A stretch of DNA of 64,000 nt, taken from NCBI GenBank assembly GCA_011088215.1, contig JAALKD010000002.1:62001-126000 (forward strand), read 5' to 3'. How positions within the stretch are numbered: position 1 is the first letter of the stretch; every line of letters starts with the position of its first letter. Source of the DNA: Sphingomonadales bacterium (GTDB lineage Bacteria > Pseudomonadota > Alphaproteobacteria > Sphingomonadales > Kordiimonadaceae). A program made the translations under genes and the position numbers. The notes beneath the pieces were generated by a model. The model saw only the letters and a list, made by a program, of their open reading frames with translations. It was not told the origin of the DNA and did not search any database. This document shows positions 9,019-17,860 of the stretch, piece by piece.

Positions 9019-9543
9019 ATGAAAAAGCTTGTTATCAGCCTTATGCTTGCGGCCATGTCGCATTCACTCGCCGCGCAAGAAAACATCCCGACTCAATCTG
9101 CAATACCTCATACAGAAATGCAGAAGTTATCTTCGATGGTTGGCAATTGGTCGTTATCGATGGAGTATTCGCCAGATGACGGCGCCTCGTGGCAAAAAGC
9201 ACCACAGTCTCAGGTGGAGTTTTCCTATCAACTGAAGCAGCTGGTCATTGGGGAAAGGCCAACGGACGATGCAGGCGTTACATTTCAAACGGCGTCTTTT
9301 TACAGTTATGACCAGTATCGCAAAACCTACCGTATCGCAGTCATGGACGATACATGGGGGCTGATGGATATATATGAAGGCAATGTTACAGACGGCGTTC
9401 TGGTGGCAACCAATTTAAATTCGGGTACAGTTTTCCCAATAGACGAAAAAACGTCTCGAGCCTTTCGCCTCAAAATAAACCTTTCAAATTCACAGGAACG
9501 CCTAGTGGAAATTGACAAATCAGATGACGGCGGCAAATCCTGA
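9019..9543 (+). CDS. Secreted DUF1579-like protein, ending at a probable nonsense codon
   Basis: A 174-residue product with a signal peptide (MKKLVISLMLAAMSHSLAAQ) and a beta-rich domain opening LSSMVGNWSLSMEYS, like DUF1579/SnoaL-type 'residual activity' proteins. AGGA precedes ATG 9019. The reading frame stops at TGA 9541-9543 directly after DDGGKS. In this family DGGxxW is common, and the next codons in the same frame read QPNFKLKYVKK before a TAA at 9577-9579. A TGG-to-TGA change removing the last 12 residues is therefore likely. Function is unknown. It appears to be a single gene. Confidence 0.7.
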   Translation: MKKLVISLMLAAMSHSLAAQENIPTQSAIPHTEMQKLSSMVGNWSLSMEYSPDDGASWQKAPQSQVEFSYQLKQLVIGERPTDDAGVTFQTASFYSYDQYRKTYRIAVMDDTWGLMDIYEGNVTDGVLVATNLNSGTVFPIDEKTSRAFRLKINLSNSQERLVEIDKSDDGGKS

Positions 9544-9653
9544 CAACCGAATTTCAAATTGAAATATGTTAAAAAATAACGATAACAACATATTATATAT
9601 ATTTATCTAGTGTAAAACCTTAAGAAAAAAGCAGTCGCATGTGAAACGAATAA

Positions 9654-11477
9654 CTAAGGCTTAGCCGGACTGGTCAACTTTTCAACCACTTCCCGAAGAA
9701 CTGCAATATCGATAGGTTTCCCAACGATAGCGTCAAACCCGGCTTGCCTATATTCCAGTGTATCTTCCGACAAAGTATTGGCCGTTAGCGCTATTATTGG
9801 GGGCGGAGAGGTAATTTCGGTTTTTATGATTTTAAGTGCGGACAGTCCGTCCAGCACCGGCATTTGAATATCCATCAAAACAATATCAAAACCCTTTGCA
9901 TTTGCTTTGAGGGTATCAATTGCTTCCTGACCATTAATCACTGCTGTACCATGCCAGCCCTCGCGCCGGATGAAACGACGTATCAACTCGCGGTTAATAT
10001 GATTGTCTTCGGCAAATAAAATTCGAATACTGGAGGCAGTAACATCTTCTGAAGGAAGCGGCGGTGTTTCGGGGTCAACCAATTCGGTATATTCTGACGG
10101 TTTAACCTGCTGGTAGCGCATATCCAGCACGGATGTGGATTCAGGCGATAAGTCCTGTTCACGGGCAGTAGGCAATTGAAGCTCAAACCAAAATTCAGAA
10201 CCTTGTCCAACCACACTATTTACACCGGCGTCGCCATTCATTAGCTCGACCAGGTCGTTGACAATTGCCAAACCAAGGCCGGTACCAGAGGCTGCGCGTG
10301 TTCTACTGGAATCGACCTGTTGAAAGCGGTCGAACAACATAGGCAAACGGTCTTTTTCTATGCCCGGACCCGTGTCGCGAACCCGCCAAATCAACTTCGT
10401 ACTGGTCAATGCAACCTTTGCCTCAAGCGCTATCGCAATTGTGCCCTCGGTGGTGAACTTGAGCGCGTTCTCGAGCAAATTAAGCAATATTTGACTGATG
10501 CGTATGCTATCACCCATCACCGGCAAGCTTTGATCATCAGGCAACCGCAAGACCAGTTTCAAACCCTTTTGCTTGACGCGCATGTCAAATAATGAAGCAA
10601 TATCGCCAGAAAGAGTAACCGCATCCATCGGCGCGGCGTTGATGACAAGTTTGCCTGCCTCCAGTTTAGCCATATCCAGTATATCATTGATTACAGTCAG
10701 TAAATAGCGACTGCTTTTGCGGGTAGTCGACAAATAATATTGTTGCAAATCAGTTAGTTCGGTGTCTGCCATCAAGTCAATCATACCGATTACACCGGTT
10801 AGCGGTGTCCGCAATTCATGGGTCATGTTCGCGAGGAATTGGTCCTTGGCTTTATTGGAAAGTGTCAGTTTTTCAGCAATGGAAGACTGCACAACTTCGA
10901 GTTCCGTAAGCTTGCGGATCGCAGGCATACGGACAAAATAGGCAACGGTCGAAAGTACGCCGCCGCCAATTAATGCCGCCACATAAGGGGGCACTTTGGC
11001 GGGCTCCAAAATGAACAACGACCACAGATATGCGACGGTAAATGGCACAACGAAAACCAACCATGTGGCAAAAGTTGGCGCGACCAGTCCCAGGGCAGCA
11101 AGCAACAAAGTTGCGAAGAAAAATTGGTTCAAATTACCGGTGGTGTGCAAAATGAAAAACACATTGAATGTAACAAGTGTAACAAGCAGCATTGTGATCG
11201 GTCTAATGGCCGCGACTTTCAATTGGCCAAGTTTATCCGCCAGCAAAATACCAGACGACAACAAAATACTAATGCTCAACGGCACCACAACAGTCAGCGC
11301 TTCTTCGATAGGAATAACGAAAAAAGACGCAACAGCCCGCACAGTAAAAAGAATGCCCACCGCCAGCGCCAAAACCCGCAAAGTTGATTTTTCAAAGGCT
11401 GCCAACTTTTCGTGAATCTGGTTTTGGACCGCCTCGTTGTCTACCCCGACCGGCAATTTATTTTGCGCGCTTGCCAC
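9654..11477 (-). CDS. Membrane hybrid sensor histidine kinase
   Basis: A 607-residue hybrid kinase with five to six hydrophobic segments between residues about 32 and 185, no obvious periplasmic domain, then HisKA with His220 in MTHELRTPLTG, a HATPase domain (NLLENALKF, DTGPGIEK, GTGLGLAIV) and a C-terminal receiver with Asp536 in LMDIQMPVLDG and Lys in GKPID. It should autophosphorylate and pass phosphate to its own receiver, then to an Hpt protein not found here. The integral-membrane input suggests sensing within the bilayer or of a small solute. No cognate regulator is adjacent. Confidence 0.9.
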   Translation of the reverse strand: MASAQNKLPVGVDNEAVQNQIHEKLAAFEKSTLRVLALAVGILFTVRAVASFFVIPIEEALTVVVPLSISILLSSGILLADKLGQLKVAAIRPITMLLVTLVTFNVFFILHTTGNLNQFFFATLLLAALGLVAPTFATWLVFVVPFTVAYLWSLFILEPAKVPPYVAALIGGGVLSTVAYFVRMPAIRKLTELEVVQSSIAEKLTLSNKAKDQFLANMTHELRTPLTGVIGMIDLMADTELTDLQQYYLSTTRKSSRYLLTVINDILDMAKLEAGKLVINAAPMDAVTLSGDIASLFDMRVKQKGLKLVLRLPDDQSLPVMGDSIRISQILLNLLENALKFTTEGTIAIALEAKVALTSTKLIWRVRDTGPGIEKDRLPMLFDRFQQVDSSRTRAASGTGLGLAIVNDLVELMNGDAGVNSVVGQGSEFWFELQLPTAREQDLSPESTSVLDMRYQQVKPSEYTELVDPETPPLPSEDVTASSIRILFAEDNHINRELIRRFIRREGWHGTAVINGQEAIDTLKANAKGFDIVLMDIQMPVLDGLSALKIIKTEITSPPPIIALTANTLSEDTLEYRQAGFDAIVGKPIDIAVLREVVEKLTSPAKP

Positions 11478-11739
11478 TCATCTAACCCCAATTTAGTGCA
11501 GCATTGCCTACCACCATGCAGTAGCTTTCTGGTGACACAAAGAAAATTCTGCTTCGCATACATGTATCACCTAGCGAGATTACCATTATGATGCATCACC
11601 AAATTCACACCTGTGGTAAGTGAAATGGCACCGAGGCACAGTCCAATCTCTTGACAGAAAGCCACTACTATCGCGGGAAGGTCGTACTAACAGGTTTTTG
11701 GTGATTATTTGGCCGGTAAGCCATTGCAAACACGTAGCG

Positions 11740-12690
11740 TTAAGCGCGCGCCGCCTGCCCCCCGGCACGTTTGTAGCTGCCCGGCCCTATCCCTATGTGC
11801 TTCTTGAAAACCTTGCTAAAAGCAGCCAACGATTGATACCCCACCTGATCAGCAACAGCCTCCGTTGTCAAAACGCCGGCATCTAAATGGTGACAGGCTT
11901 TCTGCATTCGCCACATGGTGACGTATTGCATGGGAGTCAGCCCAACCATTTCTCGAAATTGATTTGCAAAAACCGAACGCGACAAGCCTGCCTCGTTGGC
12001 CAGCATCTGAATTGTCCAACGTTCTTCCAGTTTTCCATGAAACACTTGCAGGCTTCTGCCGATATTTTTGTCGGCCACCGCGTTAACAAACCCACTCTTT
12101 TCGCCTAATGATACATTCCAGACCCGAACGGCATGGATAAATAATATCTCGGCCAAACGCTTGGTAATCGCCTGGTTGCCCATATTCCCAGTTTGCGTTT
12201 CATATGACATAAATTTCATGGCGTTATCGAACCATGAAAAATCGATCGCTTGTCTTCCAGTGATCAATATATAGTCCGGCAACTCGGCAAGAATTGGGTG
12301 GTAATGCATCTCGTTAAATTCAAGGTGACCACAAACAAGGTTGCCACGAGCGTCCCCTTGCCCACCATGAACAAAATAACCACCACCATCATAACCACTT
12401 TGTTCCAACACCTGATCAAGCTCAATGGATTGTGTGTCCGGATGGTCTTTCAAAGTATGGCTTTTACCGTGAGGGATTAAAATCATGTCACCAGCATTAA
12501 GGCGAACCGGTTCAAGCTGACCTTCAATTTCAACCCAGCACTCACCTCCTACCGCCAGATGAAAACGCGCCACATTTTGATAAGCAGGGACAGTTATGCC
12601 CCACGGGGCGGTCAAATCGGTTCTAAAATACAGCACGCCTTTGAATTTCAATAAATCCAGAACGTCACTTAATACATCCATTTGGCACAT
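11740..12690 (-). CDS. AraC-family transcriptional regulator with cupin sensor domain
   Basis: A 316-residue regulator. The N-terminal two-thirds is a cupin-like AraC sensor (LAVGGECWVEIEG, LIPHGKSHTL). The C-terminal 95 residues carry two helix-turn-helix units: MLANEAGLSRSVFANQFRE and AVADQVGYQSLAAFSKVFK. Starts at 12690 (MCQMDV) and 12681 (MDV) are both possible and neither has a good ribosome site. It diverges from the VOC/MAPEG pair, which is the usual arrangement for a regulator and its target. The cupin family type resembles regulators of detoxification or small-molecule catabolism. Confidence 0.88.
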   Translation of the reverse strand: MCQMDVLSDVLDLLKFKGVLYFRTDLTAPWGITVPAYQNVARFHLAVGGECWVEIEGQLEPVRLNAGDMILIPHGKSHTLKDHPDTQSIELDQVLEQSGYDGGGYFVHGGQGDARGNLVCGHLEFNEMHYHPILAELPDYILITGRQAIDFSWFDNAMKFMSYETQTGNMGNQAITKRLAEILFIHAVRVWNVSLGEKSGFVNAVADKNIGRSLQVFHGKLEERWTIQMLANEAGLSRSVFANQFREMVGLTPMQYVTMWRMQKACHHLDAGVLTTEAVADQVGYQSLAAFSKVFKKHIGIGPGSYKRAGGQAARA

Positions 12691-12840
12691 CCCAACAGCT
12701 AACTAATCCGGCGCATTATGCCTAATCGACTTATCACAGCAACACATAGAGACGATTGCGCTAAAAATACATACTTTTGATCATTGTTAATACAGCCGTT
12801 GCTCTTAGTTTCTTCGTTGTCACGATTTAGGAGCATACAT

Positions 12841-13221
12841 ATGATTGATCATCTTAGCGTTGGTGTTGATGACATCAAATCCGCGAAAAAATTTTACGAT
12901 TCAATATTTAAAACGATTGGAATAAGCCGTCTCGCCGAAATGGATGGGTTGTTGGCTTATGGCATTGAAGCCATTCAATTTTTAGCAATGTACCCCCATG
13001 ATGGAAACGGCAGCAGTGCGGGCAATGGTACGCATATCGCGTTTTCCGCGAAAACACCGGATGAGGTCGATCGATTTCACGCAAGCGCCCTTTCAATTGG
13101 TGGAACGTGTGAAGGAGCACCTGGGCCGCGCGTCTATCCTCATGCCGAAGTTTACGCGGCTTATGTGCGCGACCCGTTTGGCAACAAACTTGAAGTACTA
13201 ACCAATGGCTTTACCGGCTAA
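12841..13221 (+). CDS. VOC-family (glyoxalase-like) protein
   Basis: A 126-residue protein starting IDHLSVGVDDIKSAKKFYD, with HIAFSAKTPDEVDRFH in the middle and AAYVRDPFGNKLEVL at the end: the paired beta-alpha-beta-beta-beta modules of the vicinal-oxygen-chelate superfamily. Metal ligands would be His3, His in HIAF and Glu in KLEVL. AGGAG lies before ATG 12841. The MAPEG gene follows after 20 bases, so this is a two-gene operon opposite an AraC regulator. Likely glutathione- or bacillithiol-linked detoxification, substrate unknown. Confidence 0.85.
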   Translation: MIDHLSVGVDDIKSAKKFYDSIFKTIGISRLAEMDGLLAYGIEAIQFLAMYPHDGNGSSAGNGTHIAFSAKTPDEVDRFHASALSIGGTCEGAPGPRVYPHAEVYAAYVRDPFGNKLEVLTNGFTG

Positions 13222-13241
13222 TACCTTAAAAGGAAATACTC

Positions 13242-13658
13242 ATGGAAACGGCACTATATTATCTTGGCCTAAGCGGCATTCTGACAATACTACTCTGGAC
13301 CCCTTACATTACAGCTCGCCTTTTTGAATGGGGCCTGCCAACATTTCTCAATAACTACCCCGAAGGCTTCCCCAAAACCCAGCCGGAACAAGCACCATGG
13401 GCCATGCGGGCACAACGCGCCCATCTGAATATGGTTGAAACAATGCCAGCATTTATCGCAGTTGTCGTCGCCGCCGTATTTTTAGGCAAAGGCAACCCTG
13501 AAATGGGCCAAACCGCCGGCATGTGGGCAGAGATATTCTTTTTCGCCCGTATAGGTCATGCCATTGTTTACATTCTAGCGGTGCCATTTCTGAGAACGCC
13601 AGTCTATCTGGTATCATGGCTTGCAGTATTGATGATTGGTTTTACTGCCATCAGTTGA
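13242..13658 (+). CDS. MAPEG-family membrane protein
   Basis: A 138-residue protein with four hydrophobic helices, typical of microsomal glutathione-S-transferase-like (MAPEG) proteins. The motif AQRAHLNMVETMPAF after helix 1 is the family signature (R-A-x-x-N-x-x-E). The N-terminal LWTPYITARLFEWG is also characteristic. AAGGAAA precedes ATG 13242. Bacterial MAPEG proteins conjugate or reduce lipophilic electrophiles with glutathione in the inner membrane. Pairing with a VOC protein and an AraC regulator supports a small detoxification operon. Confidence 0.88.
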   Translation: METALYYLGLSGILTILLWTPYITARLFEWGLPTFLNNYPEGFPKTQPEQAPWAMRAQRAHLNMVETMPAFIAVVVAAVFLGKGNPEMGQTAGMWAEIFFFARIGHAIVYILAVPFLRTPVYLVSWLAVLMIGFTAIS

Positions 13659-13675
13659 CCAAATACCGGACATGC

Positions 13676-13711
13676 AAAAAGGCGTGGAGCCTGGCGGCTC
13701 TCGCGCCTTTT
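13676..13711 (+). terminator. Rho-independent terminator after the MAPEG gene
   Basis: AAAAGGCG...GAGCC pairs with GGCTC...CGCCTTTT around a TGGC loop, with a short internal loop, ending in a T-run. The A-run on the other side makes it potentially bidirectional. Confidence 0.75.
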
Positions 13712-13820
13712 CGCATCGAATAACCGGAATAAAATCGCATCACCTCCATTAGCTGCGTTGACGTGAATTGATTTCATCGCACACTCATGTCACCTTTCCA
13801 GTTCACCGTAAGGCAATTTT

Positions 13821-14405
13821 ATGGCACCAAAAAATTTACGCTCGCTAGTCAGCGACATCCGAAGTTGTACACTCTGCGCAGCTTCGTTGCCGTGTGAACC
13901 CAGACCCATTGTGCAGGTCAGCGAAAACGCCAAAATTCTTATCGTCGGCCAAGCACCAGGGCGGCGAGTGCAGGAAAGCGGTATTCCTTTCGACGATCCC
14001 AGCGGAGACCGTTTGCGCCACTGGATGGGTGTTGACCGCGACACATTTTACGACGCAGAGAAAATTGCCATCATACCTATGGGGTTTTGCTATCCCGGTA
14101 CCGGCAAGTCAGGCGATCTGCCCCCACGTACGGAATGTGCCGAAGCATGGCGCAAACCTTTGATGGCATTGATACCGCAGGTGGAAATGACCCTTGTGAT
14201 TGGCCAATATGCCATCGCTTGGCATCTGCCTGATGAGCGCAAAAACACTCTCACTAAAACCGTGCAAAACTGGCGCACCCATTGGCCTTCGAAGCTGGTG
14301 CTGCCACATCCAAGCCCGCGCAATAATATCTGGCTGAAGAAAAACCCGTGGTTCGAAGGAGAATTACTGCCCCCGCTGAAAGAGCGTGTTAACGCGTTGA
14401 TATAG
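13821..14405 (+). CDS. Uracil-DNA glycosylase-fold protein
   Basis: A 194-residue member of the UDG superfamily: ILIVGQAPGRRVQESGIPF (motif 1 region), FDDPSGDRLRHWMG, ALIPMGF-like IIPMGFCYPGTGKSGDL, LVIGQYAIAWH and the C-terminal LPHPSPRN, which aligns with the catalytic-loop His of family 4 and 5 glycosylases. Only CTLC near the N-terminus could hold metal, so the full four-Cys Fe-S site of family 4 seems absent. Probable DNA-repair enzyme acting on deaminated bases, but this short subgroup is poorly characterised. It appears monocistronic. Confidence 0.82.
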   Translation: MAPKNLRSLVSDIRSCTLCAASLPCEPRPIVQVSENAKILIVGQAPGRRVQESGIPFDDPSGDRLRHWMGVDRDTFYDAEKIAIIPMGFCYPGTGKSGDLPPRTECAEAWRKPLMALIPQVEMTLVIGQYAIAWHLPDERKNTLTKTVQNWRTHWPSKLVLPHPSPRNNIWLKKNPWFEGELLPPLKERVNALI

Positions 14406-14468
14406 TTTGATTAGGTAAAGGCGAGAAATCAAGCATCTAACAAAAGCCTAGCATCACCCGACATCGAG

Positions 14469-15617
14469 TTATGCCAAACGCCGACGATACAGCGGCAATG
14501 CAACAAGTATCGTGATTCCCATAAAAAGGGCAATGGGCCAAATGTGCGCGAACGCTTCACTTATACCGGCCCCCTTAAGCAAAATATCACGAGATAGCCT
14601 GACAAAATGCGTTAGTGGTAGAAAATTACCTATCGTCTGCGCCCATGCAGGCATACCTGTAAATGGGAACATAAATCCTGACAACAGCATCGAGGGTAAA
14701 TAAAAGGCCACAGCGGCCTGTAATGCTTGTAGCTGGCTGGAAACAATTGTTGACAGCGCAAACCCTAAAACCAAATGGGCAGCGGAAAGTAACAAGCCTC
14801 CAAAACCGAAAAGAAACAATGAGCCAAATGTCGGCAACTGAAACAACGCCACACTTACGGCCAAAACCAGTAAAACCTGGATAGCTGCAACAACCAAATA
14901 AGGACCAAGCTTCCCGACTAGCGCATCCAAAGCACTAATAGGCATTACCACAAGGGCTTCCCAGCTTCCCTGTTCGCGCTCTTTAACCAGGGTAAGTGCG
15001 CCCAGCATCAACATACTGATCATCACAATAACCCCCATCAATGCTGGCAGAATTGTCCATGCGGTCAATTTATCTGGATTGTAAAGCCAAGTCGTTCCTC
15101 CGGCTTCATAGCGAGCTAAAAGAGACTCATCCGTTTCGCCTTGCCTTGCCAATTTTTTCCATAGAGCATTCTCTAAAGCAGCCAAAGCGGGCGCAACGGA
15201 GCTCACCTCCGTACCATCTGCATACAATCGTGTAGCTAGTTGATCGTTCTCCTCAGCAACTCCGTCCAATTCGTCAAACAGCGTGCCATCGTCAGGCAGC
15301 TCAACTGCAACCATCACACGGCCATTCTCCAGCGCTTTTCTAGCCTCGCCGGGTACCAAACCATCAATAATTTCCCTGAAATATCCAGTAGTTTCGATGA
15401 GCTCCACTGCCCGAACCTGAGCAGATGGCCCTCCGCCTGCAACAGCGACACTAACCTGCTTGGGATCAAGGTTAACGGCATAACCAAACAAAATGACCTG
15501 AAAAGCAGGCACAACCACAACCAACGAAAAACTGGTCCGGTCCCTGAGAAGCCGAAGCGTTTCGACAAGCGCGATCGCTCGCATCCGCCTATAACTATGC
15601 TTGAAGAAAGAAAACAT
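14469..15617 (-). CDS. ABC-2 type transporter permease
   Basis: A 382-residue exporter membrane subunit with an N-terminal anchor (about residues 25-48), a large extracytoplasmic domain to about 185, then five hydrophobic helices in the C-terminal half containing LTLVKEREQGSWEALVVMP. E-x-x-x-G-T/S-W-E is the ABC-2 signature loop. It resembles YhhJ/YbhS drug or lipid exporters. The start codon shares one base with the stop of the ATPase gene (TGATG), so the two are coupled. It forms an operon with the ATPase and the ketosynthase. Confidence 0.9.
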   Translation of the reverse strand: MFSFFKHSYRRMRAIALVETLRLLRDRTSFSLVVVVPAFQVILFGYAVNLDPKQVSVAVAGGGPSAQVRAVELIETTGYFREIIDGLVPGEARKALENGRVMVAVELPDDGTLFDELDGVAEENDQLATRLYADGTEVSSVAPALAALENALWKKLARQGETDESLLARYEAGGTTWLYNPDKLTAWTILPALMGVIVMISMLMLGALTLVKEREQGSWEALVVMPISALDALVGKLGPYLVVAAIQVLLVLAVSVALFQLPTFGSLFLFGFGGLLLSAAHLVLGFALSTIVSSQLQALQAAVAFYLPSMLLSGFMFPFTGMPAWAQTIGNFLPLTHFVRLSRDILLKGAGISEAFAHIWPIALFMGITILVALPLYRRRLA

Positions 15618-16537
15618 CAGATAATTGATTTGGCGGTATCGTATACCGCTCGATACAATAATTTGGCACTAGCATCGGTAAGGGTTGCTGAAACTTCCCT
15701 GATCGACGCACCGGACAACTCAGCAGTTTCCCTCAATCCTTTAGCAGTATCCATCGACACAACCAGACGCACCACGTCATTTTCTCGTGTCATTGAATAG
15801 AAGCTATTTTTCTTGGTTACAGTACCTGAAAAACTTGCCAGATTGTCATTTTCGACAATAAACGCCGCACATCCCGCTTCGCGAATGATGTCTTTCGGTG
15901 TGCCCTTCGCCAACAAGCTCCCCTGCGCCAAAAATAACGTGTTTGTACAACGCATCGCTTCATTTAAATCGTGGGTAGACACAACAACTGCAGTATCAGA
16001 AGAAACAAACTTTTCAATATACCGCCATACCTGATGCCGCGCTGCGGCATCCAGTCCACTAGTGGGTTCATCAAGAAGCAACAAACCCGGTTTGTGAATA
16101 ACAGCCGCAGCAAGCTGAAGCATTCGGCCCCACCCACCTGACAGTTTTCCGGCGCGGACGGCGGCATATTTCGATAATTCAAACTCTTCAACTATTTGTT
16201 CAACTGCCCGCTTGGGTTCAGGCAGTTCATAAATAGACGCTCGAAATTTCAGGTTTTCCATCACAGTAAGATCATCATACAGCGCCAAGTTCTGTGCCAT
16301 ATATCCGATGTTTGCACGTATTTCTCGGGCGCCAACAGGCAATTCCCGTCCATGTACGCGAATGGCACCGCCACTTGCGTGAACTGCACCCGCTATCATA
16401 CGTAAGACTGTTGTTTTGCCGCCGCCATTAGCACCGATAAGGCCTAAAATTTCACCTCCATGCACGTCAAAAGTCAAAGGTCGAAGTACCAGTTTTTCGC
16501 CGTATGATTTGCAAATGTTCTTTGCCTGAACAAACAT
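15617..16537 (-). CDS. ABC transporter ATP-binding protein
   Basis: A 306-residue ATPase: Walker A GANGGGKTT, Q-loop GYMAQNLALYDDLTV, signature KLSGGWGRMLQLA, Walker B LLLLDEPTSGLD and switch His in STHDLNEA. The signature has Trp-Gly-Arg in place of the usual GQ(K/R)QR, a mild deviation. A C-terminal extension of about 80 residues follows the fold, as in YbhF/NatA-type exporters. ATG 16537 with GAGAA upstream is preferred over TTG 16555. It pairs with the permease downstream. The ketosynthase gene ends just 23 bases upstream. Confidence 0.9.
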   Translation of the reverse strand: MFVQAKNICKSYGEKLVLRPLTFDVHGGEILGLIGANGGGKTTVLRMIAGAVHASGGAIRVHGRELPVGAREIRANIGYMAQNLALYDDLTVMENLKFRASIYELPEPKRAVEQIVEEFELSKYAAVRAGKLSGGWGRMLQLAAAVIHKPGLLLLDEPTSGLDAAARHQVWRYIEKFVSSDTAVVVSTHDLNEAMRCTNTLFLAQGSLLAKGTPKDIIREAGCAAFIVENDNLASFSGTVTKKNSFYSMTRENDVVRLVVSMDTAKGLRETAELSGASIREVSATLTDASAKLLYRAVYDTAKSII

Positions 16538-16560
16538 TCTGTTCTCAAATTTCAATTGAG

Positions 16561-17670
16561 TTAACCGTGTTGGTAAAGGAAGCCACCAAACATATATTTG
16601 GTCGCCTCTGCACCTAATGTCAAAAGACGCTGACCTTCGGTCATCTGCGTTCTCATTCGTTCAAAAGCCAGCCAAATTGCGGCAGAGCCGGTGTTGCCAA
16701 TTTCATCTGCGTGCACAACGACTTTATCGCGAGGAACACCCAAGTGTTTTTCCATCAATATCCCCATCAACCCATTCGCCTGATGAGGCAATATATAGTC
16801 AACATTATCAGGGGTTAACTCACACTGCGCCGCAGCGCTCAACCCTGCGAGAAACAGCTCAGGGCCGTTCGTACGCACGTCTTCAAACGCGTGAGAAAAT
16901 TCTGGAACTTCGTTTGGAGCCACTGGTTCGTCTGATCCACCGCTGGGTAGGCAAAAACCGGGTTGGCGCCCTTGACCTATCTGCCCGTAAAACTTGTTGC
17001 TAAGCGAACCTTTGCTGCGGCATCCACTTTCATATTTGCTCTCTTTTGGAGCCAATATAACTGCGGCTGCTCCGTCACCCATCTGAACCAGATTGACGAG
17101 TTGCCCTGCATCTTCTTTCAGCCGTGTAGGATCAAAAAACACCGAGCCTGTTCCAGACCCACCAATTGCACCCGGTTTGGCACCGGGTTCCGACAACAGC
17201 CCTTCCGCAACAACAAGAGCATTGGCAAACCCAGTGCAGGCCTGGCGTAACTCCATATACGGACCAGAATATTCCAACTCGTCGGCAACAAAGGCAATGT
17301 TAGAGGGGATCGGCGCAGCTGGTGTCGCCGTGTGTCCAATAAGATAGCCAAGATCATTGGGCTTCAATCCCGCATCATCTAGTGCAGATTTTACTGCGCT
17401 CGCTGCAAGCTCAGGGTTTCTATGACCAGCCCGCGGCCCTTCTGATCTTTCTCGTAGATCCCGGCATAGATGTCGTTGTTTTATATTCAGCTTTTGCGCA
17501 TAAATCTGCCCGCGACGGCCGATATCAAGATCGAAAGTTTTATCTACGTGCTCAAGCAACTCATCAGTAGATACCGGCGAGCCCGGCAAACATTTACCCG
17601 AACCTATAACAGCTAATTCGTTGCTTCCGCGCCAAATCGGCGGCGCTGTTTTGGTATTTATATCGAACAT
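16561..17670 (-). CDS. 3-oxoacyl-ACP synthase III-like ketosynthase
   Basis: A 369-residue thiolase-fold KAS III enzyme with a full Cys-His-Asn triad: Cys in LRQACTGFANAL, His in ILPHQANGLM and Asn in EIGNTGSAAIW. ATG 17670 with AGGA upstream is preferred to TTG 17709. The N-terminal 45 residues before VIGSGKCLPGS and the insertion KEDAGQLVN/KYESGC make it longer than FabH (about 320), so it is more like secondary-metabolite or olefin/alkylpyrone-type KAS III enzymes. It heads an operon with an ABC-2 exporter, which suggests that its acyl product or a lipid is exported. Confidence 0.85.
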   Translation of the reverse strand: MFDINTKTAPPIWRGSNELAVIGSGKCLPGSPVSTDELLEHVDKTFDLDIGRRGQIYAQKLNIKQRHLCRDLRERSEGPRAGHRNPELAASAVKSALDDAGLKPNDLGYLIGHTATPAAPIPSNIAFVADELEYSGPYMELRQACTGFANALVVAEGLLSEPGAKPGAIGGSGTGSVFFDPTRLKEDAGQLVNLVQMGDGAAAVILAPKESKYESGCRSKGSLSNKFYGQIGQGRQPGFCLPSGGSDEPVAPNEVPEFSHAFEDVRTNGPELFLAGLSAAAQCELTPDNVDYILPHQANGLMGILMEKHLGVPRDKVVVHADEIGNTGSAAIWLAFERMRTQMTEGQRLLTLGAEATKYMFGGFLYQHG

Positions 17671-17760
17671 AATCACAGTTTTCCTATTGGTGGTCTGTGA
17701 TTTCACCAAAACAGATTAACCGCTACGACTAAATTAAAGCTGACACAATTGTTTGTGACT

Positions 17761-17779
17761 ATCAGGTTACCTACCTGAT
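17761..17779. promoter_or_regulatory. Perfect palindrome upstream of the ketosynthase operon
   Basis: ATCAGGT-TACCT-ACCTGAT, seven perfect base pairs around a 5-base centre, lies about 90 bases upstream of the ketosynthase start and just beyond the ssb terminator. The symmetry and size suit a dimeric repressor site (TetR/GntR/MarR type). No T-run follows in the minus direction, which argues against a terminator. The regulator is not identified. Confidence 0.4.
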
Positions 17780-17801
17780 CATTTGATTTTATTCGTGGAT
17801 C

Positions 17802-17832
17802 AAAAAAGGCGCAGCCAAAGCCGCGCCTTCTT
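17802..17832 (-). terminator. Rho-independent terminator of ssb
   Basis: Read on the minus strand, GAAGGCGCGGC-TTT-GGCTGCGCCTTTTTT forms a GC-rich stem followed by six T residues, 29 bases past the ssb stop. Confidence 0.85.
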
Positions 17833-17860
17833 TAATTTGCTGAACATAATTTACTAGAGA

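Noticed and set aside
9541-9543. TGA read as tryptophan
   Set aside because: TGA ends many other intact genes here, such as the ABC ATPase and flhX, at the expected family length.
11478-11739. Possible small gene between the hybrid kinase and the AraC gene
   Set aside because: Only short frames without ribosome sites or recognisable features.
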